DNA from: Ardenticatenales bacterium
GTDB lineage: Bacteria > Chloroflexota > Anaerolineae > Promineifilales > Promineifilaceae
NCBI GenBank assembly: GCA_020634575.1
Contig: JACKBM010000007.1
Location: 95,571-159,570, forward strand
Direction of reading: 5' to 3'
DNA: 64,000 bases
Shown here: piece after piece, positions 33,672-41,502 of the stretch
Position numbering within the stretch: position 1 is the stretch's first letter
How the letters are laid out: every line of letters begins with the position of its first letter
Position numbers and translations under genes: made by a program
The notes under the pieces: model-generated
What the model was told of the DNA's origin: nothing
Seen by the model: the letters and a program-made list of their open reading frames with translations, nothing else
Databases searched by the model: none

Positions 33672-34139
33672 CTAGACCAGGTCGGCCAGCTGCATTTTGG
33701 TCACTCGGATGAGATCGGCCGGGGCCAGCTTAATCTGAATCCCCCGCTGTCCCGAACTGAGATAGACCCGTTCGTGCCCCTGCAGCGAGCGATCCCCTAG
33801 GATTTTGAACCCTTTGTTCATCAGCGCCAGCGGCGAGATGCCACCCACCTGCAGGCCGGTGAGCTGCTCGGCGACCTGCTGCGTGGCCATTTTCAACTTC
33901 TTGGCGCCGACAACCTTGGCCAGCTTCTTGAGATCCAGCTGCTGATTGGCCGGGATGAGGACCAGCAGCGGCTTCTGCGGCGGCCGGTCGACCACCAGCG
34001 TCTTGAACACCTGGGCCGGGTCCGCGCCGACCAGGCTGGCGACTTCTTCGGCATCACGAGTTGTGGTGGCGTAAGTGGCGGTTTCATAGGCCACCTTTTG
34101 GCCTTCCAGGAAACGCATAGCTAAGGTTTTTTCACTCAT
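33672..34139 (-). CDS. ybaK: YbaK/ProX-type aminoacyl-tRNA deacylase (Cys-tRNA(Pro)-like)
   Basis: 155 residues, the length of the YbaK/EbsC family, which hydrolyses mischarged Cys-tRNA(Pro) in the cytoplasm. Supporting motifs are the conserved lysine region QVFKTLVVD, the LVLIPANQQLDLKKLAK strand-helix, and the hallmark GGISPLAL loop followed by VYLSSGQRGIQIKLAP. The start at 34139 is the only good one. It is convergent with the response regulator, whose stop lies three bases away. The specificity (Cys-tRNA(Pro) versus another tRNA) cannot be settled from motifs. Confidence 0.88.
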   Translation of the reverse strand: MSEKTLAMRFLEGQKVAYETATYATTTRDAEEVASLVGADPAQVFKTLVVDRPPQKPLLVLIPANQQLDLKKLAKVVGAKKLKMATQQVAEQLTGLQVGGISPLALMNKGFKILGDRSLQGHERVYLSSGQRGIQIKLAPADLIRVTKMQLADLV

Positions 34140-34264
34140 GGGGCCAATGATAACGTGAGGACCGGCCGGTCACAACTGCGCCCGTCCGTCATTTCGAGCC
34201 TCCTTCAACAAGTAATCCCGACCAACGAGAGAGGGCGAGGAACCCCTTTTTCCCGCCTTCCCGA

Positions 34265-34366
34265 ATGGCAGTGACCGGATTACAATTTGGGCCAGGCGGA
34301 AATCAACTCTTCGTCGCCGGCCTCGACGGCCAGATCCGCCTCTATCAACTCACGGAGAAACCCTGA
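34265..34366 (+). pseudogene. WD40-repeat remnant
   Basis: A 33-residue open frame ending at TGA 34364-34366 reads like the last blade of a WD40 propeller: VTGLQFGPGGNQLFVAGLDG then QIRLYQL. It has no plausible N-terminal body in any upstream frame. It is best read as the 3' scrap of a lost WD40 gene. Confidence 0.5.
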
Positions 34367-34386
34367 TCCCACTACCCAAAAAAGAG

Positions 34387-34417
34387 AATCCGTGTCAAAT
34401 CTGTGTAAATCCGTGGC
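34387..34417. repeat. Short decamer tandem
   Basis: Three near-copies of AATCCGTGTM stand in a row: AATCCGTGTC, AATCTGTGTA and AATCCGTGGC, at 10-11 base spacing. They lie 60 bases before the Rieske gene. Similar short strings are common in intergenic DNA of many bacteria; no function is proposed. Confidence 0.45.
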
Positions 34418-34476
34418 CAATTTTCTGAGCATAACCTGACAACTCGTGGTTCAGCCGGCCGCAAAGGACAATCGCT

Positions 34477-35607
34477 ATGCAAGTCGTCACCTGGCCCACT
34501 TTCCCCAGCCATTTCTACTACGATCCGGCCCGCTACGAACTGGAGCTGAACCAGATCTGGTACCGCCACTGGATTTACGTGGGCCGCGCCAGCAGCCTCG
34601 CCGGCCCGCGCAGCTTCCGCACCCTGACCATCGGCGACGAAAACGTCATTCTGCTGCGCGATGCGTCGGGCCAATTCCAGGCCTTCTACAACGTCTGTCG
34701 CCACCGCGGCGCCCTGCTCTGCCCGGCCGAGAGCGGCCAGCTGGAGACACGTTCGCTGGTCTGCCCTTACCATGCCTGGAGCTACGGGTTGGATGGCAAA
34801 TTGCAAGGGGTGCCGTTTGTCGGCTCGCCGGCGAAGTTACCGGCCGGTGACCGCGACCTCTTCCCCGTCGCCTGCCGCGAATGGGCCGGCAACCTTTTCA
34901 TCTCGCTGGCCGACGAGCCGCCGCCGTTCGAGGCCGCCTTTGAGCCAGACCTCCACACCCTCGACAACTGGCCCCTCGCCGATCTGGAGGTCGGCCACAG
35001 CCTGGAACTGGAGCTGGCCTGCAACTGGAAAATCTTCTGGGAAAATTTCCAGGAATGTTACCATTGCCCCGGTGTCCACCCGGAGCTGTGCGACATGGTC
35101 CCCCTCTACAAACGGGCCGTCTCCGATGACACCACCGCCCACGCCCTGGCCGAGCTGGGCAACGACACCAGCAACCTCCCACCCATGGGGCTACGTGAGG
35201 GCGCCAGCACCTGGTCGATGGATGGCCAGATCCACGGCGACGCCTTCCACAATCTGAGTGAGGAAGAGCGGGCCATCGGTTACAAATACCTGGTCTGCCT
35301 GCCCACAATGTTCGTCGCCGCCCACCCGGATTACATCCGCATCGTCTCCGTCTGGCCACTCGGCCCGGAAAAGACCCGGCTCAGTGCTGAATGGCTCTTC
35401 CCATCGGAGACATTGGCCCACCCTGAGTTTGACTTGCAAAACGTCATCCAGTTCGGCCAACTGGTGCTGGAACAGGATGGCGCCGTCTGTGAGCTCAACC
35501 AGCGCGGCCTGCGCGCCCGCAAATTCCAGCAGGGCGAACTGATGCCTCATGAATACGACGTGCTGCAATTCCTGGACTGGGTCAAAAAGGAGATGGGTGA
35601 GCTATAA
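34477..35607 (+). CDS. Rieske non-heme iron oxygenase, alpha subunit
   Basis: 376 residues, complete for a ring-hydroxylating-oxygenase-type alpha subunit. The Rieske [2Fe-2S] ligands are C74-x-H76 (NVCRHRGALL) and C96-x-x-H99 (VCPYHAWSYG). The mononuclear iron site is ENFQECYHCPGVHPE, with His196 and His201. A late Asp in LEQDGAVCELNQRG (near 338) fits the third ligand. The overall pattern resembles the choline monooxygenase / glycine-betaine demethylase branch as much as aromatic dioxygenases. The substrate is not visible. No ferredoxin or reductase gene adjoins it. It starts a tight operon with two membrane proteins (6-base gap, then a 4-base overlap), so its substrate may be membrane-bound (inference). 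Confidence 0.93.
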   Translation: MQVVTWPTFPSHFYYDPARYELELNQIWYRHWIYVGRASSLAGPRSFRTLTIGDENVILLRDASGQFQAFYNVCRHRGALLCPAESGQLETRSLVCPYHAWSYGLDGKLQGVPFVGSPAKLPAGDRDLFPVACREWAGNLFISLADEPPPFEAAFEPDLHTLDNWPLADLEVGHSLELELACNWKIFWENFQECYHCPGVHPELCDMVPLYKRAVSDDTTAHALAELGNDTSNLPPMGLREGASTWSMDGQIHGDAFHNLSEEERAIGYKYLVCLPTMFVAAHPDYIRIVSVWPLGPEKTRLSAEWLFPSETLAHPEFDLQNVIQFGQLVLEQDGAVCELNQRGLRARKFQQGELMPHEYDVLQFLDWVKKEMGEL

Positions 35608-35613
35608 TCCGCC

Positions 35614-36183
35614 GTGATGAAGCGTGAGCTCACCTTATCAATTGCCCGAGCTAACCTGCTGGGCGCCCTGATGATCATCCCGACCCTCTTGCTCGGTCTG
35701 CTCTACCTGTTCATTTGGGCCAGCAACAGCGAGGCAACATCGATCACCTTTTCGCCGAGTAAATTATTGCTCTTCCTGGTGATCGCTTTTCTCGGCATCA
35801 TCCTGCACGAACTGATCCATGGCCTCACCTGGGCCTGGCTGGGCCGGCAGCCGTTTGGCGTCATCAAATTTGGCTTCAAATCACTCACCCCATACGCCCA
35901 TTGCACGGTTCCCTTGCCGGCCCGCGCTTACCGCTGGGGCACCCTGATGCCCGGTCTCCTGCTCGGCATCCTGCCCTATCTGCTCAGCCTCCTGCTGGGC
36001 AGTTTCCCGCTCATGCTGCTGGCCCTCTTTTTCACCCTCGGCGCCGGTGGTGATGCCCTTATTCTCTGGCTATTACATGGCGTCGCCGCTGACCAGCTGG
36101 TCGCTGATCATCCTACCGCCGTTGGCTGCTACCTGATCGACGAAGCTGACCACCAAATCCCTTCAACACATCCTGGTTCATGA
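35614..36183 (+). CDS. DUF3267 membrane protein with HExxH motif
   Basis: 189 residues with four or five hydrophobic helices. The second helix carries HELIHGLTWAW, an HExxH zinc-binding motif inside the membrane, as in DUF3267 proteins and intramembrane zincins. The segment FGFKSLTPYAHC between helices is also typical. The start is GTG 35614 or ATG 35617. The gene begins 6 bases after the Rieske stop and overlaps the next gene by ATGA. It may be an intramembrane protease or have lost activity; only the motif supports a peptidase role. Confidence 0.82.
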   Translation: MMKRELTLSIARANLLGALMIIPTLLLGLLYLFIWASNSEATSITFSPSKLLLFLVIAFLGIILHELIHGLTWAWLGRQPFGVIKFGFKSLTPYAHCTVPLPARAYRWGTLMPGLLLGILPYLLSLLLGSFPLMLLALFFTLGAGGDALILWLLHGVAADQLVADHPTAVGCYLIDEADHQIPSTHPGS

Positions 36184-37898
36184 TTAAAAAGCTACTCGCC
36201 CCCAGCCCGTTGCCCTATGACTTCCACGAATGGCAACAGCAGCCCTTCGCCGTGCGTGCCCAATGGCTCTGCCAGGCCTGGGCATTGCAGGGCTTCGGCG
36301 CGCCGCCGGTTGTTTACCTGCTTTATCTGCTCAAAATCGCCTTTTTCGTCTGGATGTGGGGCTGGTTTGCCAGCTTCTCGGGCGACCTCGGCGGCTGGAG
36401 CACGGTGGGCGCGTGGTGGTACCGGCCGGAAGCGCTCCTCAAAGCGATGGCCTGGTCGATGCTATTCGAGGGATTGGGCCTCTCTGCCGGCAGCGGCCCC
36501 CTGACCGCCCGCTACGCCCCGCCCATCGGCGGCGCTCTCTATTTTCTGCGACCCGGCACCATCAAACTGCCGCTCTCCCACCGCCTGCCCTTCTTCGGCC
36601 GCGACCAGCGCAACTGGCTCGATGTCGCCCTTTACCTGGCCCACATCCTGCAGCTCGTCCGCATTCTGACGGCGCCGGCCGTGACGCCCGCCATTCTCTG
36701 GCCCACCATTCCGCTTTTGCTGCTGCTGGGCCTCAACGACCGGGCCGCATTTCTCGCTTCCCGGCCGGAACATTATCTCATCGGCCTGACCTGTTTCCTC
36801 TTCCCGGCCGATAGTTTGGCGGGCGCCAAATTGGTCTGGTTGGGCATCTGGTTTTGGGCGGCGACCTCCAAACTCAACCATCATTTTCCGTCGGTCATCA
36901 CCGTCATGCTCAGCAACAGCGGCCTGATCCGTTCCACCTGGCTGCGCCGCCGCCTCTACCGCCATTTTCCCGACGATTTGCGCCCCAGCCGCCTGGCCAC
37001 CACCCTGGCCCACGCCGGCACGGTCACGGAATATTTGTTCCCGCTTCTGTTGCTGTTCGGCGGCTTGAGCACCGGCCGGATCTTCGGCCTGGCCTCGCCC
37101 ATTACCCTGCTGGGCCTCCTACTGATGACCGGCTTCCACGCCTTCATCACCAGTAATTTCCCCATGGCCGTGCCGCTGGAATGGAATGTGATGATGGTGT
37201 ACGGCGGCTATCTTCTCTTCGGTTACCATGCCGGCGTCTGGGCCTTCAGCCTCAGCTCCCCCTGGCTGGCCGCTGCCCTCTTTCTGGCCCTGGTCGTCGT
37301 GCCCGCAGCCGGCAACCTTTGGCCTGGCTGGATATCCTTTCTGTTGGGGATGCGCTTCTACGCCGGCAACTGGGTCTATAGCATCTGGCTCTTTCGCGAT
37401 GAGGCCGAAGAAGCCATCGCCCGCCAGGTGACCACCACCTCGCCCCTGTTGCCTACCCAGCTCAAAAACATGTACGACCCGGACACCATCACCAGCCTGC
37501 TCCACAAAGTCATCGCCTTTCGCCTGATGCACCTGCATGGCCGCGCCCTGCACGAGCTGCTGCCCCAGGCCGTCGACGATATCGACCGCTACACCTGGCG
37601 CGACGGTGAACTGGTGGCCGGTGTTGTGGCCGGCTGGAACTTCGGCGAGGGCTTTCTGCACAACGAATGTTTGCTGGCGGCGCTGCAAAAGCGTTGCAAC
37701 TGGCGCAGCGGCGATCTGCGCTGCATCTTTGTCGACCCCCAGCCTCTGGGCAGCACCGATCTGAGCTGGCGCATCGTCGATGCGCATGACGGGCTGCTGG
37801 GGACCGGCCAGATCGCCGTCGCCGACCTTCTGGAGCGCCAACCCTGGCCCGAGCTTGCCCCGCTGCGCACCCCCGGTCATCGGGTCTCTTCGAACTGA
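36180..37898 (+). CDS. DUF3556-like polytopic membrane protein
   Basis: 572 residues. About ten membrane segments span 45-400, including LLYLLKIAFFVWMWGWFASF, and SKLNHHFPSVITVMLSNSG follows an HTTM-like pattern. The soluble C-terminal ~150 residues include LHGRALHELLPQAVDDIDRY and GWNFGEGFLHNECLLAALQ. The N-terminus (LPYDFHEWQQQPFAVRAQWL, then CQAWALQGFGAPP) matches what I recall of DUF3556, a family mostly known from actinobacteria. The function is unknown. Its start overlaps the DUF3267 stop (ATGA). Its last codons form the left arm of the inverted repeat at 37870-37940. Confidence 0.72.
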   Translation: MIKKLLAPSPLPYDFHEWQQQPFAVRAQWLCQAWALQGFGAPPVVYLLYLLKIAFFVWMWGWFASFSGDLGGWSTVGAWWYRPEALLKAMAWSMLFEGLGLSAGSGPLTARYAPPIGGALYFLRPGTIKLPLSHRLPFFGRDQRNWLDVALYLAHILQLVRILTAPAVTPAILWPTIPLLLLLGLNDRAAFLASRPEHYLIGLTCFLFPADSLAGAKLVWLGIWFWAATSKLNHHFPSVITVMLSNSGLIRSTWLRRRLYRHFPDDLRPSRLATTLAHAGTVTEYLFPLLLLFGGLSTGRIFGLASPITLLGLLLMTGFHAFITSNFPMAVPLEWNVMMVYGGYLLFGYHAGVWAFSLSSPWLAAALFLALVVVPAAGNLWPGWISFLLGMRFYAGNWVYSIWLFRDEAEEAIARQVTTTSPLLPTQLKNMYDPDTITSLLHKVIAFRLMHLHGRALHELLPQAVDDIDRYTWRDGELVAGVVAGWNFGEGFLHNECLLAALQKRCNWRSGDLRCIFVDPQPLGSTDLSWRIVDAHDGLLGTGQIAVADLLERQPWPELAPLRTPGHRVSSN

Positions 37899-37940
37899 GT
37901 TCATAATGAACGATCTACGAAGAGACCCGATGACCGGGGG
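37870..37940. terminator. Perfect 23-bp inverted repeat at the end of the Rieske operon
   Basis: 37870-37892 and 37918-37940 are perfect reverse complements, with a nested hairpin GTTCAT-A-ATGAAC at 37899-37911 in the 25-base loop. The left arm overlaps the last codons and precedes the stop of the DUF3556-like gene. The element lies between two convergent genes, so a bidirectional transcription stop is plausible, but there is no T-run. A small mobile palindrome is the alternative. Confidence 0.6.
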
Positions 37941-37979
37941 GCGGCGCCGGGGGGCGCCAGGCGCTGGGTATACGCACAC

Positions 37980-39860
37980 CTACTGCTTATACCCTAACAA
38001 GTTCCACACACTCAAAAACACCGGGAACCCCAACGCCGTCAAACTCGCCAGCACCAGATAACCACGCCCTAACCAGCTCCACTCGCCTTGCCGCCAGCCA
38101 GCCGCAGCCAGCGGCACCAGCAGCAACGCCAGCAGCGTGGTCAGCAGCGGCAGCGCCAGTAAGACCAGTACAATTGGCGGCAGCCCGTAGATAAACTGCC
38201 ATGGGTCCATGCGCAACAGAACCAGCGCCATGCTGACCAGAAACAGTAGATTCAGCAGACTGCCCATCCCTAGCACGCCACGCAATAAGCCAGGCGCTGA
38301 ACGCCAACTCAGGGCCACGATGATGCCGCTGAGAAAAGTCAGCAGGAACCAAAAGATCAGACCTAGTTGAACCGGCAGCGCTTCGTACCAGGGCACCCGC
38401 TCATAAGCACCGGCGCCGGCATACAGCTGCTGCGTTTCGCTGGCAACCGTTGTGCGAAACACCACCGGGCTACTACTTTCTGCGTTCCGGAATATCAGCG
38501 GCTCCGTCTCCACATACTCCCGACCCCACAGCTGCAGCCTGTTACCCTCTACTTTGACCAGAAACTGCTCTGGCAACGACTTCAGTTTCTGCAATGTGTC
38601 GTGGGAATAGGCCGGCACCTCGCGGTAGTAGCCGGAGAATAGCGCCGCCGGTTCCGAAAGTGTCGCACTGGCCTGTATGGCTATCGGCTCAGCCCGCTCT
38701 GGCAAGAACGTGTCCATAAACTGCGTCGTAAAATCGCGGTGGAAGCGTGTCGCCGGCCCGTACAGGTCGCCATTAAAGGTGACGAAGTAGCCCAGGTTCG
38801 CCTCGGGAATGATCATCAGCCGATTCAGAAAGCCGGGATTGCCGCCATCATGATAAAACGCCTGATAGCCATTCTCCTGCCACTCGGCAAAGCCGTAGGC
38901 GCGGCCGCGCAGGCTGGGGTGGTGGCGGAACTGCGGCGTCTGCATCGAGGCGACGGTTGCCGGTGCCAGCACTTGGACACCATCCACCTGGCCATCATTC
39001 AACTGCAGCCGCAGGAATTGGACCATGTCGCTGGCCGGGCCACTCAGCGCCGCGGCCGGCCGGACGTTGACGAAATCGTACGCATATGGCTGGTTTACGG
39101 CGCCATCGAACCGGTAACCAACCGCCATCCGGAGCGTACCCGCCGCCGGGTGCGGCTGGGCGAAGGTGGAACCCGCCATACCAAGCGGTCCCAGAATGTT
39201 CTCATCCAGGTAAGACTCAAAGCTCTGACCACTGACCTCTTCCACCACCAGACCGGCCAGGGAATAACCATGGTCGTTGTAGCTGATGACGGTACCGGCC
39301 GGATAACGCTGCGCCGGCATATGATGGGTCAGAAATGCGGCCAGCGACTCAAAATCAGCCGCCTCACGAGCATGCATCCCAAAGAAAACGTCGTCAAAGC
39401 CGGCCGTGTGCAGCAGCAGGTCGGCGACAGTCACCGGCGGCCCGCCATTGTCCGGGATCTGCAGCGAGCGCAGATAATCGTTGGCCGGCGCATCCAACCG
39501 TAATTGGCCCTGTTCGGCCAGCTGTAATACGGCGGCAGCGGTGAACAATTTGGAAACGGAGCCAAAGCGGAACACCGTTTCGTCGACGACGACCGGCCGA
39601 TTCGCCGCCAGGTCAGCCAGCCCATAGCCGGCCGCGTGCAAAACCTCATCCCCTTGCACGACGACAATCGCCGCGCCGGGCACTTGCATGGACGCCATGT
39701 TGGCGGCCACATAATTATCGACAAACTCAGCCACATTGGCCGCATTCAGCGGTTTTGGGGTGATCGGATCGGGTTCAGCCATCGCCTGGACCTCACTGGC
39801 TGGCCCGGCCAGCAGCCAGGCGAGCAACAAGAACGGAAGGGATAATAGCCATCGCTTCAT
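37980..39860 (-). CDS. Membrane-anchored serine hydrolase (class C beta-lactamase fold)
   Basis: 626 residues from ATG 39860, which has CTGGAG upstream and gives a signal peptide; an earlier ATG at 39920 is less likely. The beta-lactamase-like domain (about 40-390) has the SxxK nucleophile in FRFGSVSKLF (Ser101, Lys104). The second motif is YNDHGYSLAG, with Asp where YxN has Asn, and the third is HDGGNPGF. A beta-rich linker follows, then four C-terminal helices (about 500-625). The active site probably faces outward. Relatives include D-aminopeptidases, esterases and penicillin-binding proteins; the substrate is not predictable. It lies downstream of the TetR gene in the same orientation (about 100 bases). 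Confidence 0.88.
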   Translation of the reverse strand: MKRWLLSLPFLLLAWLLAGPASEVQAMAEPDPITPKPLNAANVAEFVDNYVAANMASMQVPGAAIVVVQGDEVLHAAGYGLADLAANRPVVVDETVFRFGSVSKLFTAAAVLQLAEQGQLRLDAPANDYLRSLQIPDNGGPPVTVADLLLHTAGFDDVFFGMHAREAADFESLAAFLTHHMPAQRYPAGTVISYNDHGYSLAGLVVEEVSGQSFESYLDENILGPLGMAGSTFAQPHPAAGTLRMAVGYRFDGAVNQPYAYDFVNVRPAAALSGPASDMVQFLRLQLNDGQVDGVQVLAPATVASMQTPQFRHHPSLRGRAYGFAEWQENGYQAFYHDGGNPGFLNRLMIIPEANLGYFVTFNGDLYGPATRFHRDFTTQFMDTFLPERAEPIAIQASATLSEPAALFSGYYREVPAYSHDTLQKLKSLPEQFLVKVEGNRLQLWGREYVETEPLIFRNAESSSPVVFRTTVASETQQLYAGAGAYERVPWYEALPVQLGLIFWFLLTFLSGIIVALSWRSAPGLLRGVLGMGSLLNLLFLVSMALVLLRMDPWQFIYGLPPIVLVLLALPLLTTLLALLLVPLAAAGWRQGEWSWLGRGYLVLASLTALGFPVFLSVWNLLGYKQ

Positions 39861-39958
39861 CAGAATATACTCCAGCGCTGCCCTGGCAGGCGGCATCCCG
39901 CTACCATCGGGACAGCGCAACTCGATTTATTTGTTCAGTCAATCAGTTGTTGGGTGGG

Positions 39959-40600
39959 TCAGGGAGCGCCACGCAGGTAGTTAAGGCACGCTTCAGCCAG
40001 CGCCGTCACCAGGGCCTCGCCCTGGAGCGGCATATGGACGGCCACATGTTCCCAGAGCAGCATCTCCCGGGCGGTAAAGAACATCTGTAACAGGGCAAAC
40101 TGGGCGGCGGGACCGGCCGGTTCCCGCCGTATCTCCGCCTCATGCGCCAGAATCAGCGCCAGCAACTTGGGCGTATGCGCCCACAGACGATCTTCCCGCT
40201 CCCGATATCTCGGGTCGGGGGTCAAACGCGCGGCCGTGATCAACGTCCGCTGCACCCCCTTCTGCTCACTGTGAATCGCCACAATCAGCCGCGCCAGCCC
40301 CTGCACCGTCGCCGCCAGCGACAGCACCTGCCACGCCGGATCCGCCACGACCGCGTCAATTTGCTCAATGAGCCGGTCAAAGAACCGGTCATCCAGCGCC
40401 TGCAACAACCCGTCCTTATCCTGAAAACGGGCATAAAAGGAGCCCACCGAGCTATTGGCCGCGCTAACGATCTCCTGGATTGACAGGTCCTGCCACGCCT
40501 TCTCTTCCAGCAGGTCAGCCGCCGCATCCAGAATGCGGTTCATGGTGCGCTGGCTACGCGCCTGTTGTGGTCGATTCACCTTCGGCATAACAAATCCCAT
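39959..40600 (-). CDS. TetR/AcrR-family transcriptional regulator
   Basis: 213 residues from ATG 40600, or 209 from ATG 40588 (MPKVNRPQQARS). The N-terminal DNA-binding domain contains RILDAAADLLEEKAWQDLS, then IQEIVSAANSSVGSFYARF and DKDGLLQALDD, the TetR helix-turn-helix pattern. The C-terminal ~150 residues are all-helical, a ligand and dimer domain with no recognisable ligand class. Immediately upstream are a consensus promoter and a 20-base palindrome, which points to autoregulation. Likely targets are itself, the serine hydrolase downstream, and the divergent RraA operon (inference). Confidence 0.93.
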   Translation of the reverse strand: MGFVMPKVNRPQQARSQRTMNRILDAAADLLEEKAWQDLSIQEIVSAANSSVGSFYARFQDKDGLLQALDDRFFDRLIEQIDAVVADPAWQVLSLAATVQGLARLIVAIHSEQKGVQRTLITAARLTPDPRYREREDRLWAHTPKLLALILAHEAEIRREPAGPAAQFALLQMFFTAREMLLWEHVAVHMPLQGEALVTALAEACLNYLRGAP

Positions 40601-40605
40601 TAATT

Positions 40606-40625
40606 AGAATTAGAATTCTGATTCT
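40606..40625. promoter_or_regulatory. Palindromic operator upstream of the TetR gene
   Basis: AGAATTAGAATTCTGATTCT is a 20-base dyad with one mismatched pair. It directly follows the -10 box of the minus-strand promoter and ends 5 bases before the TetR start codon, so a bound repressor would cover the transcription start. Confidence 0.7.
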
Positions 40626-40653
40626 ATTTTATTTGGATTCTGACCCTTGTCAA
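40626..40653 (-). promoter_or_regulatory. Promoter of the TetR gene
   Basis: On the minus strand TTGACA (40653-40648) is a perfect -35. After 16 bases comes TAAAAT (40631-40626), 5/6 to the -10. The likely start of transcription is near 40619, inside the palindrome, giving a very short leader of about 20 bases without a good ribosome site for ATG 40600. Confidence 0.72.
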
Positions 40654-40776
40654 CCCCCAATTCTGATTTCCGCCTGAGGGGTGGCGGACCCGTCGGGTTG
40701 GGGTGAACCCCTCACTCGTGTTAAGCTTGCGCATCCGTTTTATCAGCCCGCTCCGCCCACCCCAAAAGGAGGCCCC

Positions 40777-41502
40777 ATGTCTGATTTGCGCCCCGTCACC
40801 CTCAGCCCAGCCACGAAGCAGAAGCTGCTCAGCGTCTCTACCGCCACCCTCACCTCCCAGCTCATCAACGCCGGCTTCCGCAATACGTTCCTCACCGGCG
40901 TCTACCCGCTGGCGCCAGGCTCCCGCATGGTCGGTTACGCGGTCACGTTGCGCTTTGTGCCGGCACGCGAGGATCTGGTTGCCACCAGCAAGGCGCCGCG
41001 GGACAGCCAGCAGCGGCTGGCCATCGAAGCGGTTGGCCCGGAGGATGTGCTGGTCGTGGAAGCGCGCGGCGAGCTGCGCGGCGCCATTATCGGCGATATC
41101 CTGGCGATGAAGATGAAGATGACCGGCGGCGCCGGCGTGGTCACCGATGGCGCTTTCCGCGATTCACCAGCCTGCGCAGCGCTGGAGTGGCCCATCTACC
41201 TCAGTGGCGTCAACGCGAACCGGTCCAACCTGTACCATTATCCGGCCGGTCGCAACGAAATAATCTCCTGCGCCGGCGTAGCCATCTGCCCCGGCGACAT
41301 CATCGTTGGCGATGGCGAAGGCGTGGTCGCCATCCCGCCCCAAATCGCGGTGCAAATCGCCGACGCGGCCTACGAGCAGGAGCTGCGCGAGCAATACATC
41401 ATGGAGCTGGTCAGCGCCGGCGCCGGCACCATCGACATCTACCCACCCAATGAGGCGACCCTGGCCGCTTTTCAACAATGGCGGCAGGCAAAAGGGCTAT
41501 GA
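40777..41502 (+). CDS. RraA-fold protein, probable HMG/CHA-type aldolase
   Basis: 241 residues from ATG 40777, chosen because AAAGGAGG lies just upstream. The RraA fold covers class II pyruvate aldolases, such as 4-hydroxy-4-methyl-2-oxoglutarate/4-carboxy-4-hydroxy-2-oxoadipate aldolase, and the RNase E inhibitor RraA. The aldolase motif D-x20-R-D is exact here: Asp107 in GDILAMK and Arg128-Asp129 in DGAFRD, 20 residues apart. RraA proper lacks the first Asp, so an enzymatic role with a divalent metal is favoured. The next gene overlaps its stop (ATGA). The operon (aldolase, metallo-hydrolase, class V aminotransferase) looks catabolic; no ring-cleavage gene adjoins it. Confidence 0.85.
   Translation: MSDLRPVTLSPATKQKLLSVSTATLTSQLINAGFRNTFLTGVYPLAPGSRMVGYAVTLRFVPAREDLVATSKAPRDSQQRLAIEAVGPEDVLVVEARGELRGAIIGDILAMKMKMTGGAGVVTDGAFRDSPACAALEWPIYLSGVNANRSNLYHYPAGRNEIISCAGVAICPGDIIVGDGEGVVAIPPQIAVQIADAAYEQELREQYIMELVSAGAGTIDIYPPNEATLAAFQQWRQAKGL

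Larger units (their letters stand above)
34140..34476. other. Decayed intergenic region
   Basis: This 337-base gap holds one ACCGGCCGGT copy, a CGTCATTTCGAGCC string (34187-34200) of the kind seen in dispersed intergenic repeats, the WD40 remnant at 34265-34366, and a short AATCYGTG-type tandem (34387-34417). I see no intact gene, terminator or clear promoter for the Rieske gene. Confidence 0.5.
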
